NCBI RefSeq assembly: GCF_021028955.1 | Contig: NZ_JAIWPE010000057.1 | Coordinates: forward strand, 142,828-206,827 | Direction: 5' to 3' | Origin: Salipaludibacillus sp. CUR1 | GTDB lineage: Bacteria; Bacillota; Bacilli; Bacillales; Salisediminibacteriaceae | DNA length: 64,000 nt | Shown: one piece after another, positions 42,744 to 52,402 of the stretch | Layout of the letters: each line of letters begins with the position of its first letter | How positions within the stretch are numbered: position 1 is the stretch's first letter | Notes under the pieces: model-generated | Databases searched by the model: none | Told to the model about the DNA's origin: nothing | The model's input: only the letters and a program-made list of their open reading frames with translations | Translations under genes and position numbers: made by a program

Positions 42744-44171
42744 TTAACCTATATTCAATGAGACAAATTTATCTTCTAAGTACTCATCGATTCCTTGATG
42801 ACCGCCTTCTCTTCCAATTCCGCTTTCTTTAACTCCGCCAAACGGAGCTTGGGCGGTAGTTGGGATCGGATCATTAATGCCTACAATGCCGTATTCTAAT
42901 TCTTCCATCATAAAATAGGCCTGATTAAGATCTTTTGTAAAACAGTAAGCTGCTAAACCATACTGATGATGATTGGCTCTTTTTACAGCTTCCTCCTTAG
43001 TAGAGAAGGAGTATATCGGAGCAACCGGACCGAATGTTTCTTCAGTTGAAATTACCATTTCATCAGTCGCGCCATGCAGAACCGTAGGCTCGTAAAACCA
43101 TCCGTCCTGGCTGTCCACAGCAGCTTGTCTTCCGCCGCATAATACTTTAGCTCCTCTGTCAGTGGCATCGGAAATATGTTCTTCAACTTTCTCATAGGCC
43201 TCTTTGTCAATAAGAGGACCAATTGCAACGCCTTCCTCAAGCCCGTTTCCTATTTTTAACTGAGAAACTTTTTCGGAAAGTTTTTTGCCAAATTCTTCAG
43301 CAACGTTTTCCTGCACATAAATTCTGTTCGTACAAATGCAGGTTTGTCCGGCATTTCTAAACTTGCTCGCAATCGCGCCTTCCACGGCTTTATCAATATC
43401 GGCATCATCAAATACAATAAATGGCGCATGGCCGCCAAGTTCCATTGCTACTTTTTTGACGGTATCAGCGGAATCCCGGATTAATTTCTTTCCAACTTCA
43501 GTTGAACCGGTAAAAGTAATCTTTTTCACTGCTGGATTTCTTGTCATTTCTCCAACCACTTTTGAAGCAGATCCAGGAACGAGGTTGGCTACTCCCTTAG
43601 GGAGACCAGCTTGATGAAAAGCTTCAAACACTTTTATTGCTGATAGCGGAGTAGCTGAAGCCGGTTTAATGACTACCGGACAGCCCGCTGCCAATGCGGG
43701 AGCAAGCTTTCTTGTAATCATAGCCACCGGAAAATTCCAAGGTGTGACTGCCCCGGTCACGCCTACAGGCTCTTTTAGAACCATTAAGCGTTTATCTTTA
43801 TGTGAGGCTGGGATTGTTTCACCATAGACTCTCTTTGCTTCTTCTGCATACCATTCCAGATAATCGATTGCCAGATTAATTTCTCCCTTCGCTTCATTAA
43901 CCGGCTTGCCCATTTCCTTGGTGACCGTTTCCGCAAGGCTGTCTATACTTTTTCTTAAAGAAGCTGCGGCCTCTTTTAAATAAGATGCACGTTCTTTGGC
44001 CGGCAGCGACTTCCACGCTTTAAAAGCATGATCCGCCGCTTCAATGGCCAATTTGCTGTCCTTTTCATTAGCTTTAGCTACTTTACTGATAACTTCCTTT
44101 GTTGCAGGATTTATTACTTCTAATTCTTCCCCTGAAACAGACTGAACCCATTCGCCATTTATATATAACAT
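42744..44171 (-). CDS. gabD: Aldehyde dehydrogenase, succinate-semialdehyde type
   Basis: 475 aa NAD(P)-dependent ALDH. The oxyanion/cofactor region TPWNFPVAMITRK, KPASATPLSA, FTGSTEVGKKL, the general-base Glu in MELGGHAPFIVFDDAD and the catalytic Cys in RNAGQTCICTNRIY are all present. FAPFGGVKESGIGREG-type ending (QAPFGGVKESGIGREGGHQG) is typical of GabD. It probably oxidises the semialdehyde made by the upstream aminotransferase. Substrate length (C4 or C5) is not provable from sequence. Confidence 0.88.
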   Translation of the reverse strand: MLYINGEWVQSVSGEELEVINPATKEVISKVAKANEKDSKLAIEAADHAFKAWKSLPAKERASYLKEAAASLRKSIDSLAETVTKEMGKPVNEAKGEINLAIDYLEWYAEEAKRVYGETIPASHKDKRLMVLKEPVGVTGAVTPWNFPVAMITRKLAPALAAGCPVVIKPASATPLSAIKVFEAFHQAGLPKGVANLVPGSASKVVGEMTRNPAVKKITFTGSTEVGKKLIRDSADTVKKVAMELGGHAPFIVFDDADIDKAVEGAIASKFRNAGQTCICTNRIYVQENVAEEFGKKLSEKVSQLKIGNGLEEGVAIGPLIDKEAYEKVEEHISDATDRGAKVLCGGRQAAVDSQDGWFYEPTVLHGATDEMVISTEETFGPVAPIYSFSTKEEAVKRANHHQYGLAAYCFTKDLNQAYFMMEELEYGIVGINDPIPTTAQAPFGGVKESGIGREGGHQGIDEYLEDKFVSLNIG

Positions 44172-44191
44172 CGTTTCACTTCACTCCTTCG

Positions 44192-45466
44192 TTATTTTTT
44201 CAAACCTTCTTTTACAACAGATAAGGCATAATCTATTTCTTCTTTAGAAACAGTGGTGGGAGGGATGAAACGAATGACGTTTTTATCGGTCCCGCACCCC
44301 AGGAGAATGACCCCTTGTTCCTGTGCGTAGTTTCTGAGCTTGCCTAACCTTTCTGTATCAGGGCTTCCGTCTTCTTGGATCAGTTCCATTGCAAGCATTA
44401 AACCAAGGCCTCTGACTTCTCCAATTCCGCTCTCTGTCTCTTTTAATTCCAGTAATCTCTCAACAAAATACCGTCCCATACGTTCAGCATTTTCCAAACC
44501 TTCTGATTCGAGAATATCAATAGAAGCAAGGGACGCGGCGCATGCTACTGGATTACCTCCATATGTTCCTCCGTGGGTCCCTGCAGGCCATTTTTCCATA
44601 ATTTCTTTAGGAGCTATAAGAGCACTTAAAGGAAACCCTGAAGCTATTCCTTTTGCAAGAGTTAAAATGTCAGGTTTCACGCCGAAATGTTCATAGGCAA
44701 ACATTTTACCTGTTCTGCCGAAACCTGTCTGGATTTCATCAAAAATCAGCATGATGCCATGTTTATCACATATTTCACGTATTTTCACTAAGAATTCCTT
44801 AGGCGGCACAATGTACCCGCCTTCGCCTTGAACCGGTTCTAAAATAATTGCTGCCACACTGTCCGGGGCAACCTGGAATTTAAAGACTTCTTCCAATTGC
44901 TGCAAACAGTAAGTGACCTCCTCTTCTTCCGAACGGCCGGAACGGTAAACATAAGGGTACTCAGCAAAATACACGCTTGGCATTAACCCTTCATAATCTT
45001 TCCGGTAAGCCGAACTTGAGGCAGTGATTGATGTAGCTGCAAGTGTTCTTCCATGAAATCCGCGTTTAAATGAAATGACAGCTGGTCTTTTCGTGGTTTT
45101 TTTGGCAAGTTTAATTGCTCCTTCATTCACCTCTGCACCACTGTTACTGAAATAAACCATGTTGTCTCCGCCATTTAAATCGTTTAACTTCTCTGCAAGT
45201 TCAATATAAGACGGGTAATACACGACATTATGGCCGGCATGGATCATTTCGTCCATCTGATTTTTTGCTGCTTCGATGACTTTCGGGTGGTTGTGTCCAA
45301 CATTCATCACTGCTACGCCGCTGGCGAAATCAAGATATTTTTTGCCGTCTTCTCCTAAAAGGTAGCTTCCTTCTGCTTTCACTATTCCTAATTGAGTCGC
45401 TCGTTGTGCGATAGGCGGTGTGACTTTCTGTGCTCTTTCGAACAGGGACGTTTGTGTTTTTACCAT
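44192..45466 (-). CDS. gabT: Class III PLP aminotransferase (GabT-like)
   Basis: 424 aa. The PLP-binding features are [49 protein letters not shown] and the Schiff-base Lys in TLAKGIASGFPLSA. GTHGGTYGGNPVACAA is the phosphate-binding loop. Family members act on omega-amino acids such as 4-aminobutyrate, 5-aminovalerate or ornithine. Next to an SSADH-like enzyme, a GABA-shunt-like step is the best guess. It shares the fold with the separate aminotransferase at 56274 but is clearly a different gene. Confidence 0.9.
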   Translation of the reverse strand: MVKTQTSLFERAQKVTPPIAQRATQLGIVKAEGSYLLGEDGKKYLDFASGVAVMNVGHNHPKVIEAAKNQMDEMIHAGHNVVYYPSYIELAEKLNDLNGGDNMVYFSNSGAEVNEGAIKLAKKTTKRPAVISFKRGFHGRTLAATSITASSSAYRKDYEGLMPSVYFAEYPYVYRSGRSEEEEVTYCLQQLEEVFKFQVAPDSVAAIILEPVQGEGGYIVPPKEFLVKIREICDKHGIMLIFDEIQTGFGRTGKMFAYEHFGVKPDILTLAKGIASGFPLSALIAPKEIMEKWPAGTHGGTYGGNPVACAASLASIDILESEGLENAERMGRYFVERLLELKETESGIGEVRGLGLMLAMELIQEDGSPDTERLGKLRNYAQEQGVILLGCGTDKNVIRFIPPTTVSKEEIDYALSVVKEGLKK

Positions 45467-45480
45467 AGGATGGTTCCTCC

Positions 45481-47181
45481 TTAATTAGTTAGCATTTTCT
45501 CTGTTAAACTGCGGATGATATAGGGAAGTGTGTGAAACGTATAAGGCTTATATACTCTCTCTGTCCGTTTATGAGCGTCTCTTCCGTAAACCCCCATATT
45601 AATAGAAGGAATATTAAGCTTTCGGATATCGTGGACCGGCACGGGATATATTTCTTCCCATTCAGGGAAGTTATCAATTAAATGGTCAATTTCCGTATCC
45701 GTATCATGCAACGATAAATAACTGCTGTCTGACAGGAAGGGGAAGAATTTTTTCACTTTGAAGACTTCGTGTGATTTTTCCTCATAAGTTTCCAGAACGT
45801 CATGGATAATAGTTAAGGTTTCTTTTTCACTTTCTACCTCATCCCTTAAATAATTGTGAGGACAATAAGGAGGCGCAAAAAACACGACAACTTTTGGTGA
45901 CTTATCCGGATCCGCCTGCTGTAATGTTTCCAGGATTTCGAAACATAAATCCCGTTTCTCTACAGTCCCTCGGTTTTCAATGACTTTTTTGTTAATGCCT
46001 TTTACATCTATGCCTTTCTCTACTAACCTGCTTGTATATTCTTTATAAGATAAGACTTCAATTTTCCATTTTAATTTTGAAGAATTTGGAATTTCTGTCA
46101 CTTCACAAAAAGATTGATATTGCCTTCTCATATGTTCTTCTATTTCCTGGGAGGCTTCTTTTGCTTTATTAAGCAGTTTTCTCATCACGTCGTCAGGACT
46201 GTCTTTATAAACAAAGTAATTAAAAAATAAATGACTGCTTAAAGCCGTCTGGACATTATAGAAATCTTTATTATCACGCTGGTGCAAACACGCGGGCGGC
46301 AGCACTAATTCACCTTTTATCTTCTCAGCAAGATCCATATTATTATTAATTTTCCGGTTAATGGCCGAGGAAATAAGCGTAGGGTCAACACTGGTCAGAG
46401 ATTCCCCCACATGCGCCTCGCGTCCGAAAATATAAAAACATGGAAGCAATTTGCCCACAGCGCCTGTATAGATGTATTTATTTTTGTCCCCCTCGTATAA
46501 ATCAGTTATAAAATCATTATTAATTCCTATAACAAATTCAAAATTTTGTTCATCTTTCAGTCTTGATAACTCCTCAACTGAATCAATGACACCTGTATGT
46601 TCGTTCTCTTCTACGGGGTTTAACATCACAAGAATATTTCCTTCAAGACGAGTAGTTTGTTCACTGAAATGCATAAGATTAGCTAGATGAACAGCTATGC
46701 CGCTTTTCATATCCACCGAACCCCGCCCAAACATCCACTCATTACTCTCAGCTGCCTGTTGCAGTTCCAAATCATCTTCCTGCTTCGCAAATTGGGCTTT
46801 AAGAATATCCGGCTGGAATGCTTCTTCTTTATTTCCTCCAAAATCATCTACCCCGACTGTATCCATATGAGAATGAAAGAGGACTGTTTTATTGCTCTTT
46901 ACCTCTCCTTTTAATAAAGCGAAAACATTTCTTCTTCCTAAATGATCATTTTTTAAAGGCTGGTTCCAAACAAGTTCAGGGTGATCGTTAAAATATGGAA
47001 TTTGTTTAATAAACGTGGATAAAAACTCAGCAATGTTTACTTCTCCTGAAGTACCATTAATACTTTGAATGCCTACCAGAGCTTTAGTTATTTCCTCGAT
47101 TTTTTCCGGAGTCGGCAAGTTTTTTATCCTTCTATATAATGTATTGGGGCTAAGATGGTTTTCTTTAAAAGCTGTTTGCAT
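45481..47181 (-). CDS. M20 metallopeptidase, RocB-like
   Basis: 566 aa, the same length as B. subtilis RocB. The first metal ligand is in VLFHSHMDTVG; the bridging Asp and neighbours are in FGRGSVDMKSGIAVHL; the catalytic Glu pair is in MLNPVEENEHTG. A late SDSSYLSLHDTDTE and GRDAHKRTERV complete the metal site. RocB sits in the arginine catabolic operon of B. subtilis with unproven substrate. Here it may split an amide or N-acyl bond to release the amino acid that GabT uses. The start has a moderate GGAAGTGG. Confidence 0.85.
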   Translation of the reverse strand: MQTAFKENHLSPNTLYRRIKNLPTPEKIEEITKALVGIQSINGTSGEVNIAEFLSTFIKQIPYFNDHPELVWNQPLKNDHLGRRNVFALLKGEVKSNKTVLFHSHMDTVGVDDFGGNKEEAFQPDILKAQFAKQEDDLELQQAAESNEWMFGRGSVDMKSGIAVHLANLMHFSEQTTRLEGNILVMLNPVEENEHTGVIDSVEELSRLKDEQNFEFVIGINNDFITDLYEGDKNKYIYTGAVGKLLPCFYIFGREAHVGESLTSVDPTLISSAINRKINNNMDLAEKIKGELVLPPACLHQRDNKDFYNVQTALSSHLFFNYFVYKDSPDDVMRKLLNKAKEASQEIEEHMRRQYQSFCEVTEIPNSSKLKWKIEVLSYKEYTSRLVEKGIDVKGINKKVIENRGTVEKRDLCFEILETLQQADPDKSPKVVVFFAPPYCPHNYLRDEVESEKETLTIIHDVLETYEEKSHEVFKVKKFFPFLSDSSYLSLHDTDTEIDHLIDNFPEWEEIYPVPVHDIRKLNIPSINMGVYGRDAHKRTERVYKPYTFHTLPYIIRSLTEKMLTN

Positions 47182-47204
47182 ATTTCTAAAACCACTTCCT
47201 TCCT

Positions 47205-48164
47205 CTAATAATGCCGGCTTAAATCGACTGCGTTCACCATTTCTTCCATTGGCGCCGGCTTGGTTTTGTACGCTTTATAATTGGCTAAAAAGATCTCCAT
47301 GCACCTCTCAAGATAGCGGTGGGACTTAGCGGACATATGAGGAGTGATTATTACATTCTCCAATGTCCATAATGGATGGCCTTTCGGAAGAGGTTCTGTT
47401 TGGAAAACATCAAGAATAGCTCCTTTTATCCTCTTTTCGGATAGTAAGTCAATCAATGCTTCTTCATCAATCAAGTCTCCTCGTCCGACATTGATGAGAA
47501 CCGCCTCTTCATTCAGCCTGTTAAGATAGCCTCTGGAAAAAAGTCCTTTTGTTTCTTTTGTAGAAGGCAGCACAATGACTACATAGGCATATTCATGAAC
47601 CCGTTCCTCCGCCTCTTTTAACGTAAGAACATCATCAAACGGTTCTACAGGCCGGCCCGAGGTGTTCACGCCATGAACCTTCATACCGAAAAATTCAGCT
47701 TTTTCCGCAATCCTTACCCCTATTGCCCCTGTCCCGTATACGAGAACAGATTGACGGTATAATTCTCCTACCAGCGTTTCACGCTCCCATTCCTGCTTCG
47801 CTTGAAGGCGAAGGTAACGATCAAAATGCTTTTCAAAATGGAGCATTCCGCCTATCACATATTCACTCATAGGAATAGCGTGAATCCCTTTCGCACTGGT
47901 GACCAGAATTCCTTTTTCCCGCAGCGCAGTAAACGGTAAATCCTCCAGGCCTGCACTTAGCATTTGAACCCATTTCAGCTTTGGGTAACGGGTAATATTT
48001 TCATCAGTTAAGTCGTTGCCGTATGTGATGAGTATTTCTAAATCCTTTGCAATCTCCTCCGGAATGTCATCAATATGAGGGTAAGTAAGAATCTCTTTAT
48101 TTATTTTCTTTTTAACCATGTCCTGATGATGATCTAAGATCTCATCCGTCGTGCTGACGATCAT
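47205..48164 (-). CDS. D-2-hydroxyacid dehydrogenase (NAD-dependent)
   Basis: 319 aa. The Rossmann motif VYGTGAIGVRIAEKA binds NAD. Catalytic Arg lies in INVGRGDLIDEEAL, Glu in DVFQTEPLP and His in ITPHMSAKSHRY, the standard triad of the family. It reduces a 2-oxoacid or oxidises the D-2-hydroxyacid. Together with GlcDF, which oxidises 2-hydroxyacids through the quinone pool, this points to a hydroxyacid as substrate or intermediate. Confidence 0.88.
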   Translation of the reverse strand: MIVSTTDEILDHHQDMVKKKINKEILTYPHIDDIPEEIAKDLEILITYGNDLTDENITRYPKLKWVQMLSAGLEDLPFTALREKGILVTSAKGIHAIPMSEYVIGGMLHFEKHFDRYLRLQAKQEWERETLVGELYRQSVLVYGTGAIGVRIAEKAEFFGMKVHGVNTSGRPVEPFDDVLTLKEAEERVHEYAYVVIVLPSTKETKGLFSRGYLNRLNEEAVLINVGRGDLIDEEALIDLLSEKRIKGAILDVFQTEPLPKGHPLWTLENVIITPHMSAKSHRYLERCMEIFLANYKAYKTKPAPMEEMVNAVDLSRHY

Positions 48165-48239
48165 ATAATTACCTCCCTAGAAAATGGTCAGGTAAGGAGT
48201 GAACCTCTCCCGTCTTTCCTCTCACTAAAGGCCATGCCT

Positions 48240-48596
48240 TTACGCCTCTTTTCTCTCCGGATAAACGAGAGCCATGATTTCCATCGAATGAGCTGAAGGG
48301 TTTTCCAGACCGTGGCTTTGTCCAGCTTTAATGGTACAAATATCTCCTGCCTGAATCGCAAGACGTTCTTTTTGGCTGTTTATAAAAAAACCTTCACCTT
48401 TCAAAACATAATAAGCCTCCGCCTCGCCTGTGTGCTGGTGGTATCCTATAGTAGTTTCAGGATTCACAACCACCCTTGCAAACAAGGAAACATTCCCCAT
48501 TGTTTCTTCTGAGGTTAATAGTTTATTTATCCGGATAGATCCCGTCCCCCCGTGGGGATTTTCGATTACCAGTTGTTCCTCTGTCTTTCTAACCAT
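48240..48596 (-). CDS. Cupin-domain protein
   Basis: 118 aa single cupin. The metal-site motif 1 is GYHQHTGEAEAYYVLKGEG (two His and a Glu) and motif 2 has AGDICTIKAGQSHGLEN (His). No other domain. It could be a small isomerase, a dioxygenase-like enzyme or a ligand sensor for the pathway. It lies between the TRAP transporter and the dehydrogenase, so it is likely part of the same route. The function is not known. Confidence 0.82.
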   Translation of the reverse strand: MVRKTEEQLVIENPHGGTGSIRINKLLTSEETMGNVSLFARVVVNPETTIGYHQHTGEAEAYYVLKGEGFFINSQKERLAIQAGDICTIKAGQSHGLENPSAHSMEIMALVYPERKEA

Positions 48597-48608
48597 GACG
48601 CTCCCCCT

Positions 48609-49889
48609 TTATCCAAATACATTTGGCAAAAATGTAGATATAGCCGGTACAAAAATGATGATTAAAACAATAACAGCCACAATTAAAATAATGTGCAATA
48701 TATAAGGGATCGTATCTTCTATCCCCATATTCCTGTCTGTAATACTGCACCCTGCTATTAAAGATAAACCGACAGGCGGAGTAATATTAGCAAGGGCAAA
48801 ATTCATAATTAACACCATCCCGAAATGAATAGGGTCTATGCCATACTGCATTGCAACCGGCATAAATAACGGGCTCAGTAAAATAATTAATGAGGTGACT
48901 TCTGTCAACGTACCGAGTATTAATAAAATCACTGAAACCATTAATAAGAACTGAAGGGGAGTGGTAGCATACGATAAAAAGAAATCAGTGATCATAGCTG
49001 GTATTCTGTTAGCTGTCAGGACATAACTGAACGCATTTGCCACTGAGATAATGATTAAAATAGTAGCCGACGTAACGGCGGAAGTAACCATAATTTCCTT
49101 AAACTTATTTAACGTTAATTCACCATAAAACATAGCCAAAATGAAACCGTACACGACAGCCAGCACAGCGGCCTCAGTAGCAGTGACTAATCCACTGAAA
49201 ATACCCCCTAAAATAAATACCGGTGTCATGAGCGGGAAAAAAGCTTCACCGCATATTTTCAGAAATTCCTTGCCGGTTATTTTCTCTTGCTCTATCACGC
49301 CGTAACCCTTTCGCTTAGCCATAAATCCTACATATACACAGATTAAAGCCGTAAGCAAAATACCCGGTACAAGACCTGCAATAAAGAGTTTGCCGATAGA
49401 AATATTAGCGGTTATACCTAGTATTACCATCGTTATACTAGGAGGAATAATTAAACCAAGGACACCGGCAGGACCTAATATGCTTGCACTGAAGGCATTA
49501 CTGTAATTTTGCTCTTTCAATTTCGGCCCCAACACAGACCCGACAGCATATGTCGTGGCCACAGTAGAACCCGAAACTGCCCCAAATAACGCACTTGTAA
49601 CAACTGCAGTCATACCCAAACCACCGGACAGTTTACCGACTATCGCATTGGCCAAGCGCATCAGGCGTGTCGTTAATCCACCCTTGCCCATGATATTTCC
49701 AGCCAAAATAAAAAGCGGTAAAGCTAAATATGAAAAGTTATCTACGCCTGCAAACATCCTTTGAACCATCAGCTCTAATGAAACGTCTTTTATAAACAAC
49801 ATTCCGACTGTTACTGTTCCCATCGTGAAAGCGATCGGCATCCCGAGGAAGAGCAATAGAAAGAATGAAACTAAAATCGCAAGTATCAT
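48609..49889 (-). CDS. dctM: TRAP transporter large permease DctM
   Basis: 426 aa, about twelve hydrophobic segments. The DctM signatures LPLFILAGNIMGKGGLTTRL, FGAVSGSTVATTYAVGSVLG, LGPAGVLGLIIPPSI and MNFALANITPPVGLSLIAG are present. It is the sodium-coupled channel subunit. It overlaps dctQ by 4 bp. Sodium-driven TRAP uptake suits a salt- or alkali-adapted host. The substrate is some carboxylate. Confidence 0.93.
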   Translation of the reverse strand: MILAILVSFFLLLFLGMPIAFTMGTVTVGMLFIKDVSLELMVQRMFAGVDNFSYLALPLFILAGNIMGKGGLTTRLMRLANAIVGKLSGGLGMTAVVTSALFGAVSGSTVATTYAVGSVLGPKLKEQNYSNAFSASILGPAGVLGLIIPPSITMVILGITANISIGKLFIAGLVPGILLTALICVYVGFMAKRKGYGVIEQEKITGKEFLKICGEAFFPLMTPVFILGGIFSGLVTATEAAVLAVVYGFILAMFYGELTLNKFKEIMVTSAVTSATILIIISVANAFSYVLTANRIPAMITDFFLSYATTPLQFLLMVSVILLILGTLTEVTSLIILLSPLFMPVAMQYGIDPIHFGMVLIMNFALANITPPVGLSLIAGCSITDRNMGIEDTIPYILHIILIVAVIVLIIIFVPAISTFLPNVFG

Positions 49890-50362
49890 GCCGTATTCTC
49901 TCCTTTTTTAGGGAACTCGAACATATGAACGACAATAAAATAAATCGAGAAGATCGCACTAATTGGAATCACCATGTAGAACAAACCCATAGGCAACTGT
50001 AAAGTTGATGAAGATGATCCCATTGTGAAAATTGTTAGTCTGAAGCCATAAATCAGCAGAATACTAAATAAAAGAATCATTAATCCATGGACGAGCCAGC
50101 TAATTTTCTGACGCATATTCTGTCCGGCTAAATTAACGAAATAACTAACAGATAAATGCATTTTTTCATGCAATGCCAAACTGGAGCCTAAAAAAGTCAG
50201 CCAAACAACAAGAAGCCTTGCTAACTCCTCAGTTCCAGGCAAAGAATATCTAATATACCTGGAGAATACTTGCACTAAAACAATAATCGTCAAAGCCGTA
50301 ATTGTTATGATGCAAAGTATGGATAATAACTTCACTAACTTTTCGGTAACTTTTGTCAACAT
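49886..50362 (-). CDS. dctQ: TRAP transporter small permease DctQ
   Basis: 158 aa with four TM helices. The start is ATG 50362 (MLTKVTEKLVKLLSILCIIT), behind AAAGGAGAATAAT; the frame is open upstream to 50458 without a ribosome-binding site. TEELARLLVVWLTFLGSSLA and HLSVSYFV are typical DctQ motifs. It forms the membrane complex with DctM, which it overlaps. Confidence 0.9.
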   Translation of the reverse strand: MLTKVTEKLVKLLSILCIITITALTIIVLVQVFSRYIRYSLPGTEELARLLVVWLTFLGSSLALHEKMHLSVSYFVNLAGQNMRQKISWLVHGLMILLFSILLIYGFRLTIFTMGSSSSTLQLPMGLFYMVIPISAIFSIYFIVVHMFEFPKKGENTA

Positions 50363-50500
50363 ATTATTCTCCTTTAATTTGAGAATCATTTCTAAAACAG
50401 TGAATCTCACAAACTCCAAGAGTTCCATAAAAAGTCCGGCATGGTTATTACTCACCAAAACAATTTTAAAGAAAGAGTTGGCTAAGACGGAGGGGGTTCC

Positions 50501-50535
50501 CTCTCTGTTTAAATGACTTTCATCTAAACAGAGAG
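50501..50535 (-). other. Intercistronic stem-loop between dctP and dctQ
   Basis: CTCTCTGTTTA / TAAACAGAGAG, an 11-bp perfect stem with a 13-nt loop and no T-run. Similar structures after binding-protein genes often protect the upstream mRNA, raising binding-protein levels over the permeases. Confidence 0.7.
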
Positions 50536-50544
50536 AGTATCCAT

Positions 50545-51579
50545 TTACCAGCCAGAGGCCTCCCTATATATGTCCATAAGCTCTTCCCCGAATGTTTCGT
50601 TTTCCCACTTTTCATAAACTGGGAGCATTTGTTCACGGAAAGCTTCGGTATTAACATCTTCATTAATTTCCATTCCTCTATCAGCCAGCTCCGCTAAATA
50701 CTCTTCTTCACTCTCATTGTTAATCTGCTGGACTTCCTGGGAAATTCTTTCACCTTCAGCCAGGATTATTTCCTGGTCCTCTGGAGAAATTTGCTCCCAA
50801 ATATCGTTGTCTACGACCATCATAACCGTGTTATAAAAATGTCCGGTCAAGGATAAATAATCCTGCACTTCATCGAAATTAGGGGCGACAATATTAGCAA
50901 GAGGGTTTTCCTGAGCGTCAAGTGTGCCCTGCTGCAATGCTCCATAAACTTCGCTGAACGCCATGACTGTTGGCAAAGCCCCTAACTGTTCAAACGCATC
51001 GACACGCAGACTTGTTTCTGCCACTCGGATACTCATGCCTTCCATATCCTCAGGCTCAACTATAGGATGGCTGTTATTGGTCACATGCCTGAATCCCCAT
51101 TCTAAGTAACCTACTTGTGTCATGCCTTGTTCATCCATCACATCGGCTAAGTATTCCCCAAATTCCCCTTCATAGGCTTCACGTGCATGCTCAATGTCTT
51201 TCCACATATACGGTAAATCTTCAATAGCCATACGGTCATCCAGGGCTTGCATAGATCCGACCATAATTGCTCCTGCTTCCATAGAGCCAAGTTGTATCTG
51301 CTCTAACATTTCTGTTTCAGAACCTAGCTGACTGTTAGGAAAAACATCAATATTAATCCGTCCATCTGTTTCTTCTAAAACGTTTTCTGCCATTTCATCT
51401 ATTAAATCAGCCGCCGGAGTCCCTTCTGAGAGGGCATGGCCTAATTGGAGATCAACACTTTCTCCGCCCCCGCTGCTGTCCCCATTCCCTGCTGACGTCT
51501 CTGCATTGTTGTCTCCACAGCCTGCAAGAACACCCATTGACAATAATCCGCTAATTAACATACCAGTGCTTCGTTTCAT
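50545..51579 (-). CDS. dctP: TRAP transporter solute-binding lipoprotein DctP
   Basis: 344 aa. The lipobox is LSMGVLAGC (Cys21), followed by a Gly/Ser linker. The DctP domain includes LQLGHALSEGTPAADLI, QLGSETEMLEQIQLGSMEAG and VAETSLRVDAFEQLGALPTV, in which an Arg (MSIRVAE) is the usual carboxylate-binding residue. It captures the substrate outside the membrane and delivers it to DctQM. A cre site lies upstream. Confidence 0.93.
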   Translation of the reverse strand: MKRSTGMLISGLLSMGVLAGCGDNNAETSAGNGDSSGGGESVDLQLGHALSEGTPAADLIDEMAENVLEETDGRINIDVFPNSQLGSETEMLEQIQLGSMEAGAIMVGSMQALDDRMAIEDLPYMWKDIEHAREAYEGEFGEYLADVMDEQGMTQVGYLEWGFRHVTNNSHPIVEPEDMEGMSIRVAETSLRVDAFEQLGALPTVMAFSEVYGALQQGTLDAQENPLANIVAPNFDEVQDYLSLTGHFYNTVMMVVDNDIWEQISPEDQEIILAEGERISQEVQQINNESEEEYLAELADRGMEINEDVNTEAFREQMLPVYEKWENETFGEELMDIYREASGW

Positions 51580-51653
51580 TAATAAAATCCTCCCTTGATT
51601 TAAAAACTGTTTGAAAGTGTCCCGTCTCTTTGCATTTAACGCCTCAAAAGTAA

Positions 51654-51667
51654 CGTAACCGCTTACA
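51654..51667 (-). promoter_or_regulatory. cre site (CcpA) upstream of dctP
   Basis: TGTAAGCGGTTACG on the minus strand matches 13 of 14 positions of the consensus TGWAANCGNTNWCA. It lies between gntR and dctP, suggesting glucose repression of the operon. Confidence 0.65.
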
Positions 51668-51722
51668 AAACTTAATTGGTCGTTCTTTCTTCACTAATTT
51701 GCCTCCTTAGTTAAGGTTATTG

Positions 51723-52364
51723 CTAAGTCAAAATGCGTTTTGTTACATTTTGAACGTGTAGCTTCATCTGCTCTTCTGCTTTAAGAGGCTCTCTTGTTTC
51801 TAACGCTTTTACTACTTCCAAGTGTTCCTCTACAGCTCCAATCGCGCTTTCCTGTAACGTATTAGATAAAATTAAAAACCGTTGGACTTTGTAAATCAGG
51901 TTAACTATATAGTCTTTTAATTGTTCATTTTTAGAAAAACCGGCTATTGAAAAGTGAAACTCATTATCCAACTCAAGGAATTTGCTGTAATCCCCCTCAA
52001 CGATTGCTTCTTTTTGCCGGGCGCAGATATCTTTTAATAAGTTAATCTGCTGACTGTCAATATGCTCTACTGCAAGACGTGCTGCCAGAGTCTCCAATGA
52101 TTCACGCAGAACTTGATAGTCTACTACATCTTTCATCGAAACTGTACTTACTCTCGCTTTTCGGCCCGGCTTCATCTCAACAAGGCCGTCATAAGCCAAT
52201 TGGGTTAATGCCGATTTAATAGGAGTTCTGCTAATCCCTAATTTTGCGGCTAATTGTTCCTCAGCTAAGATCTCCAGAGGCTCAAAATCATTAGCAATGA
52301 TGGCTTGTTTAATGACTTTATACGCCTGTTCAGCAAGTGTTTCAGTAGGTTTAATTTTTCTCAT
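51723..52364 (-). CDS. GntR family regulator, FadR/FCD type
   Basis: About 213 aa. The N-terminal winged helix has LAEEQLAAKLGISRTPIKSA and LVEMKPGRKARVSTVS. The C-terminal all-helical FCD ligand domain has a metal-binding Asp/His set (LELDNEFHFSIA; AVEEHLEVVKAL; LHVQNV). The start is the ATG at 52364 behind AAAAAGGTG; a GTG at 52373 lies inside that site. It most likely represses the downstream TRAP/catabolic genes until the substrate or an intermediate binds. Confidence 0.9.
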   Translation of the reverse strand: MRKIKPTETLAEQAYKVIKQAIIANDFEPLEILAEEQLAAKLGISRTPIKSALTQLAYDGLVEMKPGRKARVSTVSMKDVVDYQVLRESLETLAARLAVEHIDSQQINLLKDICARQKEAIVEGDYSKFLELDNEFHFSIAGFSKNEQLKDYIVNLIYKVQRFLILSNTLQESAIGAVEEHLEVVKALETREPLKAEEQMKLHVQNVTKRILT

Positions 52365-52402
52365 TTTTTTCACCTTTTTAATTTATTTATAGTGTAAATA
52401 CC

